NCBI GenBank assembly: GCA_037389465.1
Contig: JAZARR010000234.1
Location: 806,001-870,000 of the forward strand
From: Baylisascaris procyonis
Taxonomy: Eukaryota > Nematoda > Chromadorea > Rhabditida > Ascarididae
Direction of reading: 5' to 3'
DNA length: 64,000 nucleotides
Shown here: positions 62,601 to 64,000 of the stretch, one piece after another
How the letters are laid out: each line of letters starts with the position of its first letter
How positions within the stretch are numbered: the stretch's first letter is position 1
Translations under genes and position numbers: made by a program
The notes under the pieces: model-generated
What the model was told of the DNA's origin: nothing
Seen by the model: only the letters and a program-made list of their open reading frames with translations
The model's database searches: none

Positions 62601-64000
62601 AGTTGAAACTTGATCATGGGGAGTGGGATAGAGTTGAAACTTCATCGTAGGGAGTAGGATAGAGTTGAAACTTGATCATAGGAAGTGGGATAGAGTTGAA
62701 ACTTCATCATAGGGAGTGGGATAGAGTTGAAAGTTGATCATGGGGAGTGGGATAGAGTTGAAACTTGATCATAATGAGTGGGTTAGAGTTGAAACTTGAT
62801 CATAGGGAGTGGGGTAGAGTTGAAACTTGATCATAGGGAGTGGGGTAGAGTTGAAACTTGATCATGGGGAGTGGGATAGAGTTGAAACTTGATCATAGGG
62901 AGTGGGGTAGAGTTGAAACTTCATCGTAGGGAGTAGGATAGAGTTGAAACTTGATCATGGGGAGTGGGATAGAGTTGAAACCTGATCATAGGGAGTGGGG
63001 TAGAGCTGAAAGTTGATCATGGGGAGTGGGGTAGAGTTGAAACTTGATCATGGGGAGTGGGGTAGAGTTGAAACTTCATCGTAGGGAGTAGGATAGAGTT
63101 GAAACTTGATCATAGGGAGTGGGGTAGAGTTGAAACTTGATCATTTGGAGTGGGATAGAGTTGAAACTTCATCGTAGGGAGTGGGATAGAGTTGAAACTT
63201 GATCATGGGGAATGGGATAGAGTTGAAACTTCATCGTAGGGAGTAGGATAGAGTTGAAAGTTGATCATGGGGAGTGGGATAGAGTTGAAACTTGATCATA
63301 ATGAGTGGTTTAGAGTTGAAACTTGATCATAGGGAGTGCGGTAGAGTTGAAACTTGATCATAATGAGTGGTTTAGAGTTGAAACTTGATCATAGGGAGTG
63401 GGGTAGAGTTGAAACTTGATCATAGGGAGTGGGGTAGAGTTGAAACTTGATCATGGGGAGTGGGATAGAGTTGAAACTTGATCATAGGAAGTGGGATAGA
63501 GTTGAAACTTCATCATAGGGAGTGGGATAGAGTTGAAAGTTGATCATGGGGAGTGGGATAGAGTTGAAACTTGATCATAATGAGTGGGTTAGAGTTGAAA
63601 CTTGATCATAGGGAGTGGGGTAGAGTTGAAACTTGATCATGGGGAGTGGGATAGAGTTGAAACTTCATCGTAGGGAGTAGGATAGAGTTGAAACTTGATC
63701 ATGGGGAGTGGGATAGATTTGAAACTTCATCGTAGGGAGTGGGATAGAGTTGAAACTTGATCATAGGGAGTGGGATAGAGTTGAAACTTGATCATAGGGA
63801 GTGGGGTAGACTTGAAACTTGATCATGGGGAGTGGGATAGAGTTGAAACTTGATCATAGGGAGTGGGATAGAGTTGAAACTTGATCATAGGGAGTGGGGT
63901 AGAGTTGAAACTTGATCATGGGGAGTGGGACAGAGTTGAAACTTGATCATGGGGAGTGGGATAGAGTTGAAACTTCATCGTAGGGAGTAGGATAGAGTTG
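56640..64000 (+). repeat. Second, incomplete copy of the 330-monomer superunit
   Basis: Marker spacings 57, 61, 32 and 41 monomers match the preceding copy base for base (56640, 58407, 60298, 61290, 62561, each 10,229 after its counterpart). The copy runs off the window. Confidence 0.85.

Larger units (their letters stand above)
20563..64000 (+). repeat. Giant tandem array of a 31-bp monomer (1,401 complete copies, continues past the window)
   Basis: The head-to-tail monomer consists of a nearly constant part, TAGAGTTGAAACTTGATCA, and a variable G-rich part of the AGGGAGTGGGG type. All copies point the same way and no unrelated sequence interrupts them. Copy number follows from arithmetic: from 20563 to the last monomer start seen (63976) is 43,413 bases, or 1,401 x 31 minus 18. 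The 18 is fully explained by one extra G in the first monomer, two 8-base deletions (near 21751 and 23634) and three 1-base deletions (near 40551, 44461 and 55681). Composition is strand-asymmetric (consensus 12 G, 2 C, 9 A, 8 T). No long open frame exists on either strand. It differs in length from nematode satellites I know (322-bp HhaI, 150-bp O-150). Confidence 0.98.

Noticed and set aside
20563..64000. CRISPR-like array
   Set aside because: There are no unique spacers; the monomers abut directly and vary only by point changes, and the setting is eukaryotic.
20563..64000. Telomeric or subtelomeric simple repeat
   Set aside because: The unit is 31 bp with no TTAGGC or TTAGGG core, and the array is internal to the window's right side with no visible chromosome end.

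Overview
The window looks like nuclear DNA from a small-genome metazoan, most probably a nematode. It is AT-rich, with intron-split genes, GT donors and T-rich acceptors of the TTTCAG type. Some acceptors sit a few bases before start codons, as in trans-spliced nematode genes. No operon of bacterial type, rRNA, tRNA, CRISPR array or recognisable transposase was seen. The nematode assignment is an inference; no species call is made.

Positions 1-20.5 kb hold a normal gene neighbourhood, with every supported gene on the + strand. The C-terminal third of a gamma-SNAP (NSF adaptor, membrane fusion) lies at 409-2167. A three-exon, 152-residue protein with a mitochondrial-type presequence and one membrane segment, which I do not recognise, is at 5546-8377. 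A seven-exon AKTIP/FTS gene (inactive E2 variant of the FTS-Hook-FHIP dynein adaptor complex) is at 9979-16879. A small ORF follows it with operon-like spacing (17076-17285). A weak two-exon candidate is at 18273-18574. A likely first coding exon (20441-20484) encodes an RRKQ-type N-terminus resembling the NuRD-recruiting start of FOG/SALL/BCL11 repressors. A degenerate repeat cluster sits in AKTIP intron 1 (11261-11898), and perfect hairpins occur at 5180-5214 and 18049-18080.

From 20563 to the end of the window (43.4 kb, 68% of the sequence) there is one uninterrupted head-to-tail array of a 31-bp monomer. It contains 1,401 complete copies and does not end in the window. Monomer variants are arranged in nested higher-order repeats. 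The clearest is a 330-monomer superunit of 10,229 bp, present once in full (46411-56639) and again for at least 7.4 kb (56640-64000). The monomer has a nearly invariant half carrying two small dyads and a variable G-rich half, and it codes for no long protein in any frame. The array starts 78 bp after the splice donor of the putative RRKQ exon, so it may be a giant first intron. This array is the most unusual thing in the window.
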